A DNA stretch of 64,000 nt from Brienomyrus brachyistius (Eukaryota; Chordata; Actinopteri; Osteoglossiformes; Mormyridae): contig NC_064539.1 in the NCBI RefSeq assembly GCF_023856365.1, positions 26,687,493 through 26,751,492 on the forward strand, written 5' to 3'. Made by a program: the position numbers and the translations under genes. The first letter of the stretch is position 1; each line of letters begins with the position of its first letter. Below are positions 12,451-22,310 of this stretch, one piece after another. The notes beneath the pieces are model-generated. The model was not told the DNA's origin. It made no database searches and saw only the letters and a program-made list of their open reading frames with translations.

Positions 12451-12912
12451 CTCTAGAAGGTGCAAACCACGATGCTCCATATCCAGGTGCCACAAACTTC
12501 ACGAAGGCTGAGAAACAAAGCCAAGAACACAACAGAGAGACAGTATAACACCAGACAGGGATTATGAGGCAGACAGAAAGATGTCTGAGCCTTTCTTCAT
12601 GCTGTATATTGTGAGCAGACAAACCAGACGCCTGCCAAGGAACAAAAGGACATATAACAATTCTCTTAAAAGTTTTTTTTTCTGCTAATTGCACTTTTTA
12701 AACCTTTTTTTCAGATTATTTTTTCCATGAAAGGGGGTGGTACAGTGGCCCAGTGGTTAGCACTGCTGCCTCACGCCTCTGGAAACTAGGTTATGAACTG
12801 GAGTTGCTGAATGGTGTGTGCTTGTGTGAGAATGCTCTGTAACGCCATCCTAGGTTGTTCTAGACCCAGTAACCCTGCATAGAGCAAATAAAAGTGTGAA
12901 TTTACGGCATTA
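12451..12912 (+). repeat. Second copy of the leader-SINE unit
   Basis: It starts at the same point as the unit at 9949 ('ctctagaaggt'). It then keeps in order the 'acaccagacag', 'gatgtctgagcct', 'gaacaaaaggacatat', 'tccatgaaaggggg' and SINE-head stretches. The SINE part (about 12736-12905) has lost most of its middle. It lacks the 200-bp tail insert present in the first copy. I see no coding potential. Confidence 0.7.
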
Positions 12913-13784
12913 TCTCGAAATGTAGAAATGTTGTTTGCACCCTAAGTGTACCTGGTCCTATAAATAGCTCTCCTGTTTCTTGAATATTTTAGGACAATAC
13001 ACAGCAATCATAATAACCAATGGCTGACCGTACCAACACACACTGAGGACATCCTTTGGGTTTATCTAAATGTGAAGTCATCAAGCTGTTGGAAAAAGGA
13101 CTAAAGATGAATCATCAGACTATATTACTGTTTCAGTTAGTACCAGCCTTGTGAAACACACAGTGTACAGTTTTTGTTGAACTTGGGCCGCAGAGGTGCA
13201 GATTCCGTTCTGTGATTATTTCTGAGGCTGTGCTTTGGTGCTGTTCAGTAGCTATTCTGTTTTTCCCTGTCAGTGAGCTTCAGCTAGTGGCCACTGCTCC
13301 TCTTTGCTGATGCATTAATGATGCAGGGAATTACAGGTTAGTAGTTCAGTCTGCACATGTATTATGCCATTCTAGAAAAAAAATGTGTTGTGTCTGCTCT
13401 GACCTGCAAGATTGTTGTAAGGTGATTTTAAAACAAGTCTTCAGAACCTTAATATTAAATTATAAGAGCAATAATAGGAAAAAGCATGTAAAATGAAAAT
13501 ATCTTTCCTCTGGGGCTTAAAACAGGTACACATTTTTAATAAAAATTATTATTACTTGGTATATTTAGATTTAGGCAACATAGATCTCATATTCAAGTAT
13601 TTTGAGAGAAGCTTGTGTTTATGTATAGCTCGAAGGCTAAAGATGATTTAAAAATAAATTAGATTTATTTAATTGAAAAGCGTTACTAGAATTTCCTTTT
13701 ATTATGACCAAAGTAATTTAAAAAAATCCCTTGAATTCTGTACATGTTCATTAATGCATTATGACCGTTGACTTGTTTGGGTGA
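12913..13784. other. No recognisable feature
   Basis: AT-rich, with no open frames of note and no repeat I can name. Confidence 0.45.
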
Positions 13785-13910
13785 TTCTCAGTGTAGTGAT
13801 GGTGCTTCATATCTTCAGGGTTGAGGTTCTGAATTCCACCTCTGATTTGTGTGCGTGGACTGTGGTCTCTCTGCATGTTTACCTCAGGACATTCTGGTTT
13901 ACTTCTTGTT
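13785..13910 (+). repeat. Possible very old SINE head
   Basis: A B-box-like 'ggttctgaattcc' (about 13824) is followed by pieces resembling the SINE body ('tgtgtgcgtgga', 'tctgcatgttt', 'ggacattctggttt'). Similarity is by eye and weak. Confidence 0.3.
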
Positions 13911-14377
13911 ATGGATCAGCCTGGTGGAAGCCTGTCAACGTCATTTCATTTCCGTAGGGAATTCCTCCTGATGGCAGTCATGCCTAACGATCGTCTGCGG
14001 ACCCCAACCGGTTTAGCCTCCGATTCACCAATGCTCCCTGCTTTATAATTATTTGACTTTACAATGGTTCAGCAAAACATTTAATAGCTAATTTAGAATT
14101 TTAATCTGTTCCCTGGCTATAGCGATATGCTGTACTCTACTTTCTACTGGTGTGGGAGATGTTACCATCCATGCTTCCAATCTGTAGTGATCGCAAGAGT
14201 AAACATCTCATACGGTATTTATCAACGTATTGTATTTTTCTGTGCTTAAGCAAATAAACTTATTCTCATATACTCATTTATTTACTTTATTTATTTACTT
14301 ATTCAGTGACAGCAGTAATTTAATAATTTATCATAACACATTCATATTCGATTTAAAATATTTTCCACTTAAGATGG

Positions 14378-14558
14378 GTTTATCGCAGTGTTTCCCAGTC
14401 CGGTCCTCTCGGACCCACAGACAGTCCACGTTTTTGCTCCCTCCCAGTTCCGAGTAGGGAGCAAAAATGTGGACCACCTGGCAGGGAGCTCAGAGGGAGC
14501 AAAAACATGGACCGGCTGTGACTCCCCAAGAATCGGAATGGGAAACACTGGTTTATCG
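14378..14558. mobile_element. 165-bp hAT-type miniature element with perfect target duplication
   Basis: The element is 14386-14550. It begins CAGTGTTTCCCAG and ends with the complement, CTGGGAAACACTG-like (GGGAAACACTG). Imperfect inverted repeats of about 60 bp therefore cover most of its length. The motif gggagcaaaaa(t/c)(a/g)tgga occurs three times inside, once in inverted orientation. An exact 8-bp direct repeat gtttatcg flanks it at 14378-14385 and 14551-14558; 8 bp is the hAT target size. It has no ORF and depends on a transposase elsewhere. A related but damaged element lies at 54281. Confidence 0.9.
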
Positions 14559-15904
14559 GAACATAACCCCATCAAAAGTGGAGGAGCACCTGTAGTCTGT
14601 AGTGCATGTGTCTCAAAGTACTAGCCTGTGTGCCAATTCCAGCCCACAAGAGAGCATCATATGGCCCATGACATATTTTTATTTTACTATTTAATGTGGC
14701 CCTTATGTTGCCCTCAAGTCAGTGTATCCTTCGTATTATTAGTATTATTTTCCTTTAATTGACCAGAGGCCCATTTTACAGGTCAGTTGAATGGAAATGT
14801 AAAATAGGCCTTTTTATGGTTTCTTGGCAACCAGATGCGGACTTGTTATGCTAATAAACTACAGTGCACTACGGCGCACGGCATGGTGTGGAGTAGTATT
14901 GTAACTGCTAATCTCCAAATGACCGACGTATATTATCCTATTCTTGACAAAATATCTGTTTCTAAACTGAAAATAAAAGTTGGCCTGGAACACAGGCAGT
15001 TTCATGAAAGGTGAAACTGTAATAGCCTTTACTGTTTGGGGACGGCTTTCTACTTGATGTTGGAACATTGCTGGTGGAATTTCATTCAGGGGTGTGTTTC
15101 CTGAAAGGGATCGAGCTTTAGCCAAAGAGTGAGTAAGACCTACATGTGTTTCCGTCCATTATTCCAGAATTAACAAACAAACCTACAATACTTAAGTACT
15201 TAAGCGGTATTTTGTTGGCTCCTCCGCAGCTTCCGTGTAAGAGAAGCACAGACTGCGGATAAGAGGAACATCGATCCCACATATTTCAGCGGTGAAATAT
15301 GCCATATAATTGTCACGCAAGACATATATGCAAATGTAAAAAAAATGATCTAATTAGAAAACAAAAACAACCAAAATGAAGACCAAAATAAATCGGACTA
15401 CTTGTCAAAAATATGAAAATACGGACTGAAAATTCCTTGTAAAAAACAGCACAATGGTGAAAGGCAATAGGCAAAGGAGGTAACACTTCCCTAAAGAAGC
15501 CTCATTGAGGAGGTGGCCAAAAACATTAGAAAATTGTTTTATTTGCAATCTTGGCCCTCTTATGAAATCATCAGCATTATTACGTTGTCCAAAAAAGGGC
15601 ATCGGTGCGTTTTTGTCATCTATTTTGGGCAAACTCTGTGTTTCTGAGGCAGTACAGCAGGCAAAATTTCCAAAAAAATAATTACGTGGAAAATAACGAG
15701 TGGCTCAGAGCAAATGTAACCAACGTGAAGCTTATCAGTTAATCAATCAATCAATTGACCAACCAACTATCTGAATGACTGAAAGACAGAGACAGATACT
15801 GTACTTGAAGTTAGCACAGAAAAGTATAGCTTAAAAGATATTTAAAAAACAGCCTCCCTTTTAATGACTATTGCTTTATATACATACATATACTGTACAT
15901 TTCT
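14559..15904. other. No recognisable feature
   Basis: No coding signal or repeat is recognised. A short AATC-rich patch (ttaatcaatcaatcaatt) lies near 15740. Confidence 0.45.
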
Positions 15905-16148
15905 ATAATGTTAGCACACCCAGGGGGGGTTGGACGACCTGACCTTGGACCCCCAGAGTTATTTTTCCTCTCTAATTGGGAGTTTTTGGTTCCACTCCCC
16001 TGTCATCTCACTCTCTTTCTTTCATTTCTTTGCCTTCCCTATTCCCTATTTTGAATAATTCTGTATAAATGATGGTGGAATGTCTCACAACACATCCTTG
16101 GGGTGACTCGGTCGTAAAAGGTGATATATAAAAATGAATTGAATTGAA
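15905..16148 (+). repeat. Retroposon 3' end with (GAATT) tail
   Basis: The final part, 'ggtcgtaaaaggtgatatataaaaa' (in pieces) followed by 'tgaattgaattgaa', matches a common fish LINE/SINE 3' tail. That tail ends in a 'ctatataaa'-type sequence and then a GAATT repeat. The preceding 200 bases (ggacccccagagttattttt, then a CT-rich stretch) are probably its 3' untranslated region. The opposite-strand partner is at 18306. Confidence 0.5.
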
Positions 16149-18240
16149 TATATCTGGGACAGATACCATTGTAGAGGAATTAAATTTTTCCAATAACGAC
16201 CCAAGCCTACCAAGTCGAACGTTTTATTAGCATCTAACCTCTAAGTCTATGTCATACGTCCACAAAAACAACATTTTAAATCTTGGTGAATGTAAGCTAG
16301 TGAGGATTAAAGAGTGTAACCAGCTTCAGAGTATTGGTTATTATAGAACACAGCGCAGGTATAAATGGATGAACTCAGATTAGCGATCACACACTCTGCA
16401 GTCACTGTTAAATTCAGAAAGCTGCATGTTCATTCCATCTATTTAAGGGATGGATATACAAAGGTGTTATCAAACGTGTGCATCAGGTGATGGTTGATTT
16501 TGATCTTCCTCTCAGGCTGGCCCTTGCTTTACTACAGAGCCAGTTTGAGTTGCAGGATTTGTTATTCTTTCCAAAGTGTTTTTTTTATTGTTTAATTGTA
16601 GGCAGATTTTAATGGGCCTACAGGTAAACCATAGTTCACTTTATCATGGATTTTATAGAGAGAGAAAGTGTTACATGAGAATATGGTAGTGCTACATAAG
16701 AGTTTCCTGCTAATATTCCATTGTTTCAGTTTGTTCATCTTAAAGGGGCCATAACCTAATTTCGACATGTCTACATTTTTATTAATTAAACCCGTTGTTA
16801 GTGGCCCAAAGCATGACATAACACGAAACATTATTTCTAAGTATTCAATGTTAGACTGTACCACTGTTGCTTTGAGGAAAGCACACTTCTTGTAAAGTAT
16901 GTTTGGTCAAGCTTATAAAAAAGTAATTATTGATATAAATCTGCAATAAATTTGGTCTGCAAATTATAATTGGTTTCAAGGTATAAAGCACATATCTGAC
17001 ATTTTCTTATCTGAAATGGATCCAGATATGTATGAACTATGTTCTATACCATTAGATAAACCACAATGTTGGCACTAAGTTTTTACTGAAATAATCCATT
17101 TAAGATAAGCAAACTTTTCCCAAGCTCCTCAGTAAATGAAATATATCAGTCTTTTTTTAGACTTAAAGATCTTTCCGCAGTATGTAGGCGGTGGAATATG
17201 GTATACTGCTTTAAATAAATGTTCCCTTGCCGACAGGCAACAGAAAAACACCTCCACACTAAACTTGGTTCTGAAGACAAAAAAATGTTTTGATTAGTTT
17301 CGTGTGTCAATGTATCCGGCACAAATAAAGGCCCCCGGAGAATATTACCCAAACTAAGAATACATTCAACATTTTAATGTAATACATTTGCATTTTTCCC
17401 AACACATGAATTGTTTCTTATATAATTTTGAAATTTACTCTTTGAACAAATCTGAGTGCAATGCTAAGTAAATTCCAACAGATATTTACTCTTAGTCACC
17501 ATATACTGTGAGATGGTGTGTAGAAAGCAGCAAAGGGAAGTGGAAGATTGTAAAATGGTTTGCAAAATATAGTAAAATTTTCGAAATACTGTTTTCCATC
17601 AGCAAATGCATTTTGCCAGACCTGAAACTTCTGCCGTGGATTCGCTGTCAGTGGTAAATCTATGGGCGGTTAATAAGAAAGCTAGTGGGGTATTATGCAC
17701 TTTAAGAGATTTCCTTACCACACAAGACAACTGAAACAATACATGGTAATGCACCAATCCCCCCCAAATATACAGTATGTAATGTAACTCTGTCACTGAG
17801 ATAGACAACTCCCCCTTGTAAATCTGTATCAGTGCCTGTGCCTCCATGTTCCCTACTGATCGTCAACAAGACTCAAGCTTGGGGGGGGTTGATCACCTCC
17901 AGATCAATACCGTAGCTCGTTTTGCCCACAGTTACTTTAATCCTAATGAACTGTGAACTGAGGGCAAAATTACGAGGCACTAACTTTATCATTAAGGGCA
18001 ATATAATTCTAAACTACAACTAAAACATTAACCCCTTAACAGGCACATATTTTTATCTTCATAATGAGAAGTTATGATACTGATGGCCTTACAGAACTAT
18101 TAATAAATGTAATGGCCAATGTTCCGTGGTGGAATAAAGACATTTATGGCTTCCTATTTTTATATCATCAGTCACTTTTGATTTACAGACAGGACCTACA
18201 GTATCTTCATTATGAGGATGATCATGATGTTTTTTGTTTC
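16149..18240. other. No recognisable feature
   Basis: Long AT-rich stretch. A GGGGGGG patch at about 17880 and short palindromes are all I can note. Confidence 0.45.
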
Positions 18241-18305
18241 AAACCGACTGCAGCCTCCCCCCCTGCAGGGGGTCTAGAGACTGAGGTTGGGAGGCATGGG
18301 AGGAC

Positions 18306-18420
18306 AATTCAATTCAATTCAATTCAATTCAATTCAATTCAATTCAATTCAATTCAATCTGTATAGTGCATTTTCACAACATTACATTGTCTCCAGTTGA
18401 TCCACCCAGTACAAATTGAA
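18306..18420 (-). repeat. (AATTC)n tail and retroposon 3' end
   Basis: About ten AATTC units (18306-18358) are followed by the complement of a 'tgtgaaaatgcactatacag'-like tail. This is the same 3' end type as 15905-16148, on the other strand. The repeat lacks stops, so short frames read through it. Confidence 0.7.
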
Positions 18421-18475
18421 TTGGTTGAGGGGTGTGGGAGGAATAGGGATTAGATGCGGGGGGAGGGGGGGTGAT

Positions 18476-18808
18476 TGTAGCGCCAGCGAGGTTTGCGTAC
18501 CCCTGAATGACTCACAGGTAATTGTAAATAGCCCCTGTCTGTGTACTGTAAATAGCCCTTGTTGTATAACCCTGTCCAATCCTTGTGTGTCTTTAGCGTT
18601 GTAAAAATTACCCACTGTGTGTGTGCCTTACAGTCCAGTGTCTAACCTCCCTGTGTTTCCCCGATATATTTGGTTCAGTGCTTCTCGGATGCCTGTGTTA
18701 GTCCCGTTAAGGACTCGATAAAAGAGCCTGGTTCTTCCCTGCAAGCATGTCCCTTTGTTATTCTCTCATGATATGCTCTCACGATGCCTCGGTCTGCCTG
18801 GTATTACA
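18476..18808 (+). repeat. Possible solo LTR
   Basis: The 333-bp segment starts TGTAGCG and ends ATTACA, giving TG...CA ends and a short TGTA/TACA inverted repeat. Near its 3' end 'gataaaagagcctggttctt' looks like the polyadenylation and R-U5 region of a fish Ty3/gypsy-type LTR. Two near-identical 'ctgtaaatagccc' stretches lie at about 18517 and 18549. I found no matching 4-6 bp target duplication, which weakens the call. No internal retroviral-like coding sequence is adjacent. Confidence 0.4.
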
Positions 18809-18936
18809 ATATCCCCCAAATACTGGGGTGACATTAGTCAGGATTTTGAAATGGCTAAACTAACACAGTTTGAAAGACAAGAACACCAGTTTTATATATG
18901 TAAAGATGAATTCCACATAATTATATATATATATAT

Positions 18937-19034
18937 AATTTCAGCCGTAATCTGACAGAGAATGGCTGAGGACACTATAGCTTTATAAAGGTATAGTAGT
19001 CACAGCCATTATCTCTCAGATTACGGCTGAAATT
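18937..19034. mobile_element. 98-bp hairpin, possible minimal MITE
   Basis: The first 40 bases (aatttcagccgtaatctga...) are repeated in inverted form at the end (...tcagattacggctgaaatt) with only a few mismatches, leaving a loop of about 15 bases around 18985. A (TA)n run abuts the left side. The arms suggest a miniature inverted-repeat element or a long RNA hairpin. No target duplication is readable because of the TA run. Confidence 0.7.
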
Positions 19035-19599
19035 CCTATTATACAATAAAATAGTTTAGAAACTGCAGCACTGGTAGTTTTTTCTTCACAATTTCCTTAT
19101 TTTCTATTACAGATGTTACCTAACAAAACATTTTGATTTGAATTATATATTGCGTGACTAATGCACCACTTTCATGTGGAATGTTAATAACACATTTGCA
19201 TATTTCACAAATGGTATTTCTGGATTTAAATAGAAATGCCAACTTTTCAGATGGTGCAGGGTATTTTATTAGGAAACAAATATAATGATTTTCATGTCTT
19301 TTCTGCATAGCGAATCCAGACACTTTTAACAAATATCCTTGCATATAATGAAATGCATTTTCCTTTGGAATTGCAAAGGAATTAGTTAGGCCAGGCCTTC
19401 TAAACACAGATATAATGGGGAACATTTAATGCCTATATGCATTATGAAAGACATTAACTCAATGAATTTGTTTTTTTTTTTTTTTTTAAAGAGCAAAATA
19501 TTTCAAAGTAACTTTTGTCAATGAATAACATTTATGCAATTATTTTAATTTGTATAAAATGGAAGAAAATGTAAACTGAACAGTCTAGGTAGCTTATGA

Positions 19600-19750
19600 C
19601 TGCTCATTCTGGTCTGAGTCACAGGGGAGCCTGTCTCAGGTACAGTAGTATGCAGTCTTGGTGGGATGCCAGTCCACTTCAATGTGAAAATACAACCTTC
19701 ATAGTTGAAGCAGAAAGGACTCAAACCCCCATCGCTGAGCCACCTAAACT
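19600..19750 (-). repeat. Possible rearranged SINE fragment
   Basis: Minus-strand reading shows a B-box-like 'gggggtttgagtcc' (complement near 19717-19730). It is followed by stretches resembling the 'ggactggcatccc' body of fish SINEs. It is short and diverged, so the call is tentative. Confidence 0.35.
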
Positions 19751-20368
19751 GAACAGGAATATTTTCTGTCACATCTTGTCCAGAATACAGTTTGGCAGTT
19801 GCCTGGCACAGTCATGGTCATTCCTCATGACCCCACTGACCTCCAAAGCATATCCAATCACATTTGCACTCAAAGTATACACACGGTACCTTCTGTCTAG
19901 GTAACGTTCTGTCGCACAGTCTCTGTGGTCTTGGGTTCTTTCTGCTTGCTGTCTCTGTTCTTTGATTACTCCATCCACGTTGGCCCTGTGATTTAGATTT
20001 GCTAGATGCTTTCTGGTCTTTGATTTTTGGTTTGCTCTCTCGTTGCTATTGTAGTACTTTTGTATAACTGGTGAGGTATCTTGAACATGTGCATTTGAAA
20101 ATTTTATTTAGTGAAACTCACTATATATTATATTATGATACTAAAATAAAATTGTTATACTAAAAAGAATTTCTAGATTAAAATACTAATATGGCCTTAA
20201 ACATGATTAACATTATCACTTTGGCTCTCAGCGGAGGCGGATGCACTTCTCTCCCTCTCCCTCCCCTTATCTTCCCTGCTTTGCTCCTCTCGACTCGTCT
20301 AGTCTACTGTCTTATACTGTGTCTGTGAAGAGACTCTCTCAACCCTGCTCTCCAAACTAAGTAAAATC

Positions 20369-20827
20369 ATGGATTTGATCAGCTGGTCTCTCAACACAAT
20401 TGACACCATCTTCTTGACGAGAAGCCTAGGTTCGGGGGAACCTGACTGTCCTGCAGGAATGTACGCAGCTGGCTACACGATGGACGGATGGGAGAGGTGG
20501 AGGGTCGTGTGCCTGGCAGCTCTTTCCGTGGAGGACATTGAAGACATCTACCTATTCGGAACCATGATTACAGGTATTATGCTGATTGGATTAGGCATTG
20601 CCCTGGTTTATCGAAGATTAAAGAAAACGGTGACAGCCGCTCAAAACCCCACTAGGCTGGCTGGAATGGTTGATGGAGTGGGCAGAGCTGTTAGCACTCA
20701 GACTGTGACAATTGATCGCAAACTGGATAACATCACTGTGACCATGGATCGCAAATTGGATAACATCATGGAGAAGCTTATGGCTTTGCAAAAATTATTG
20801 GATGGCGGAGACCAGCGTGGACATTAG
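20369..20827 (+). CDS. Unrecognised 152-residue single-pass membrane protein
   Basis: I do not recognise a characterised family. The start is the first ATG of the unit and has A at -3 and G at +4. Residues 1-20 form an amphipathic, helix-like segment. Residues 21-60 are a Cys- and Trp-containing region (Cys27, Cys48, Trp41, Trp44) ending in an acidic 'VEDIEDIY'. Residues 61-81 form one clear hydrophobic, Gly-rich membrane segment, followed at once by RRLKK, which predicts a cytoplasmic C terminus. Residues 112-144 hold three successive 11-residue units (TVTIDRKLDNI, TVTMDRKLDNI, MEKLMALQKLL); the first two are a 33-bp tandem duplication in the DNA. Such hendecad spacing suggests a coiled coil and self-association. 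The frame is uninterrupted, unlike every other repeat-borne ORF here. It could be an accessory protein of a mobile element or a retroposed host gene; its function is unknown. Confidence 0.5.
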   Translation: MDLISWSLNTIDTIFLTRSLGSGEPDCPAGMYAAGYTMDGWERWRVVCLAALSVEDIEDIYLFGTMITGIMLIGLGIALVYRRLKKTVTAAQNPTRLAGMVDGVGRAVSTQTVTIDRKLDNITVTMDRKLDNIMEKLMALQKLLDGGDQRGH

Positions 20828-21071
20828 GGGAGCTGGAAATTACAGCTTCTCGCCCGGAAACCCAAACAACCCCATCCTATCAGGTTTTGGCTCCCCCCAG
20901 TCAGCACTGGCCTCGGCCAAGGCCGCTGCTGAACTAACAACTCCCCCAGAAGAACAAGGCAGTGAGACTCTCTTGCATTCCTCTCCCCCAATCCCAAGGA
21001 CTGACCGCACCCTCTCCCCATCCCACGCCTTCGCCGCTTCATACCCCCAGCGTGAACAGGCGGGTCTATGA
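20802..21071 (+). CDS. Possible overlapping second ORF, 89 residues
   Basis: It starts 26 bases before the end of the membrane-protein ORF, in the +1 frame, and is open from 20742. The product is Pro/Ser/Ala-rich with no hydrophobic segment and looks disordered. A ribosomal frameshift or reinitiation could join or follow the first ORF, but I see no convincing slippery site or pseudoknot. The composition may simply reflect C-rich 3' untranslated sequence. I favour non-coding. Confidence 0.15.
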   Translation: MAETSVDIRGAGNYSFSPGNPNNPILSGFGSPQSALASAKAAAELTTPPEEQGSETLLHSSPPIPRTDRTLSPSHAFAASYPQREQAGL

Positions 21072-21428
21072 CCAGCGCCCTCGTGGCTGCAGGACCGGAT
21101 GGCTGTCTGTCTCTGCTGGACTACCTCCACCTCCCCATTTCCCCCACCCGTTGCAAGTTGTGTCATTTTATGTTGTAAGGCGTAGTGACCATGTGCTTAT
21201 GTTGCTGAGGTGTTTTTTTCGGTTCCTACAATGTCCTCCCCACTGGAGTACAGTCTGGGGGCTGTTTTTTTATTCTCCTCCTCTCTCCTCATGTTATTCT
21301 GTTTCTTTTCTTCTCTCTTCCCCTGTCTCCCGACCGGTCTACCCCCTACTGTGATGTTTGTGTATATGTATGGTCGGTTGATGGCCAGTTTTTCGCTGGT
21401 ACTTGTGACTAGTGACATGGTGTATTGC

Positions 21429-21434
21429 AATAAA
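21429..21434 (+). promoter_or_regulatory. Polyadenylation signal AATAAA
   Basis: A canonical hexamer, six bases upstream of the (TCA)n tail of the retroposed unit. It supports a pol II transcript as the source of the insertion. Confidence 0.6.
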
Positions 21435-21867
21435 TGGTTCTCATCATCATCATCAGAGGTCTTTTTGCTCAGTCTTTTAAAAATGTATTGTGTAGATATC
21501 CTTGCAAGCCAATAGATATTAATTAGTACTGTTAGCCGTGCTTTCCAAACTGGAAACACATCAAACATGCCAGCTCATTTGAGATGATCTATTGAGTGTG
21601 TGTAAAAAAATAATAAATCCCTCACCCCTGATCAAATAATGTGTTTGGAGTTTTAGTGATTGTATAACTTTCTTGATACTCAAAATGGAGTTATGCTTGG
21701 TACTTTAAATTAAGTGTAAGACTACTGTTCATGTCTACATACTGTTAAATACAAATGTTCACATTAAAATGATGTCACTAGTTGGACAGTTCATGGTACC
21801 AAAGAAAAATATATTTGCGTGTTACTTGCTGATAAGAAATTCTATCTGGTTCTAAATACACATACAC

Positions 21868-22310
21868 AGGTTTGTAATTATATCTTTGTGGGGACTCTCC
21901 GTTCGTTTCTGTGGGGAAAACTCTAATCTCTACCCAGCCCTAACCTTAACTACAAGTATCCAGACACATTACGTGACTTTTGGCATTTTTAGTTTATTAA
22001 TTGCATTCACAGATCTTTGTGGGGACATGAAAAATGTCAAAATAACGTGTTTTATCATGTTGTGGGGGACATTCGGTCCCCACAGTGCAATATAAACCTA
22101 ATCTATGCCCACACACACACACACATCCTAACCAACCAAACAAAAAAGTCTTTTGGCATTTTTAGTTTTTGATTGTACTCACAGATTTTTGTAAAAAAGA
22201 ATTACCCTTTGTGAGGACCAAAGAAATAGTCCCCACAACGTCAAAATAACAGATTTTGACCAATTGTCCCCACAATGTAATGTGGACCTGGACCGCACAC
22301 GCACACTCAC
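21868..22310. repeat. Fish interspersed repeat with 'tttgtggggac' blocks
   Basis: Several related blocks are present: 'ctttgtggggactctcc', 'ctttgtggggacatga', 'ggtccccacagtgcaatat' and 'tgtccccacaatgtaatgt'. Direct and inverted copies of 'tgtgggga' recur about every 100-150 bases, with a CA microsatellite near 22110. I recognise the pattern as a common fish repeat but cannot name its class. Confidence 0.55.

Larger units (their letters stand above)
20222..21455 (+). mobile_element. Retroposed pol II-like unit encoding a small membrane protein
   Basis: A unit of about 1.2 kb that differs in composition from its AT-rich surroundings. In order it has a C+T-rich leader (about 20248-20300), a 152-codon ORF with good start context, a second overlapping frame, and a pyrimidine-rich 3' region (21120-21330). 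AATAAA follows at 21429-21434, then a (TCA)n run at 21440-21455 that looks like a retroposon tail. There are no introns, no LTRs, no tRNA boxes and no reverse transcriptase. I infer mobilisation by a LINE in trans. A weak pair ctttggctctcag/ctttttgctcag at about 20219 and 21461 could be a decayed target duplication. Alternatives are a processed copy of a host gene, or the 3' part of a larger element. Confidence 0.55.

Noticed and set aside
18064..18366. 100-codon frame ending in an Asn-Ser-Ile-Gln-Phe repeat
   Set aside because: The end is the (AATTC)n repeat; the upstream part shows no protein-like features.
20369..20827. Viral envelope transmembrane subunit
   Set aside because: It has one membrane segment and a coil, but the coil follows the membrane segment, there is no fusion-peptide or disulphide-loop pattern, and no LTR or pol is adjacent.
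20962..21354. 130-codon frame over the 3' region of the retroposed unit
   Set aside because: It is Pro/Ser/Phe-rich because the DNA is pyrimidine-rich; it is better explained as 3' untranslated sequence.
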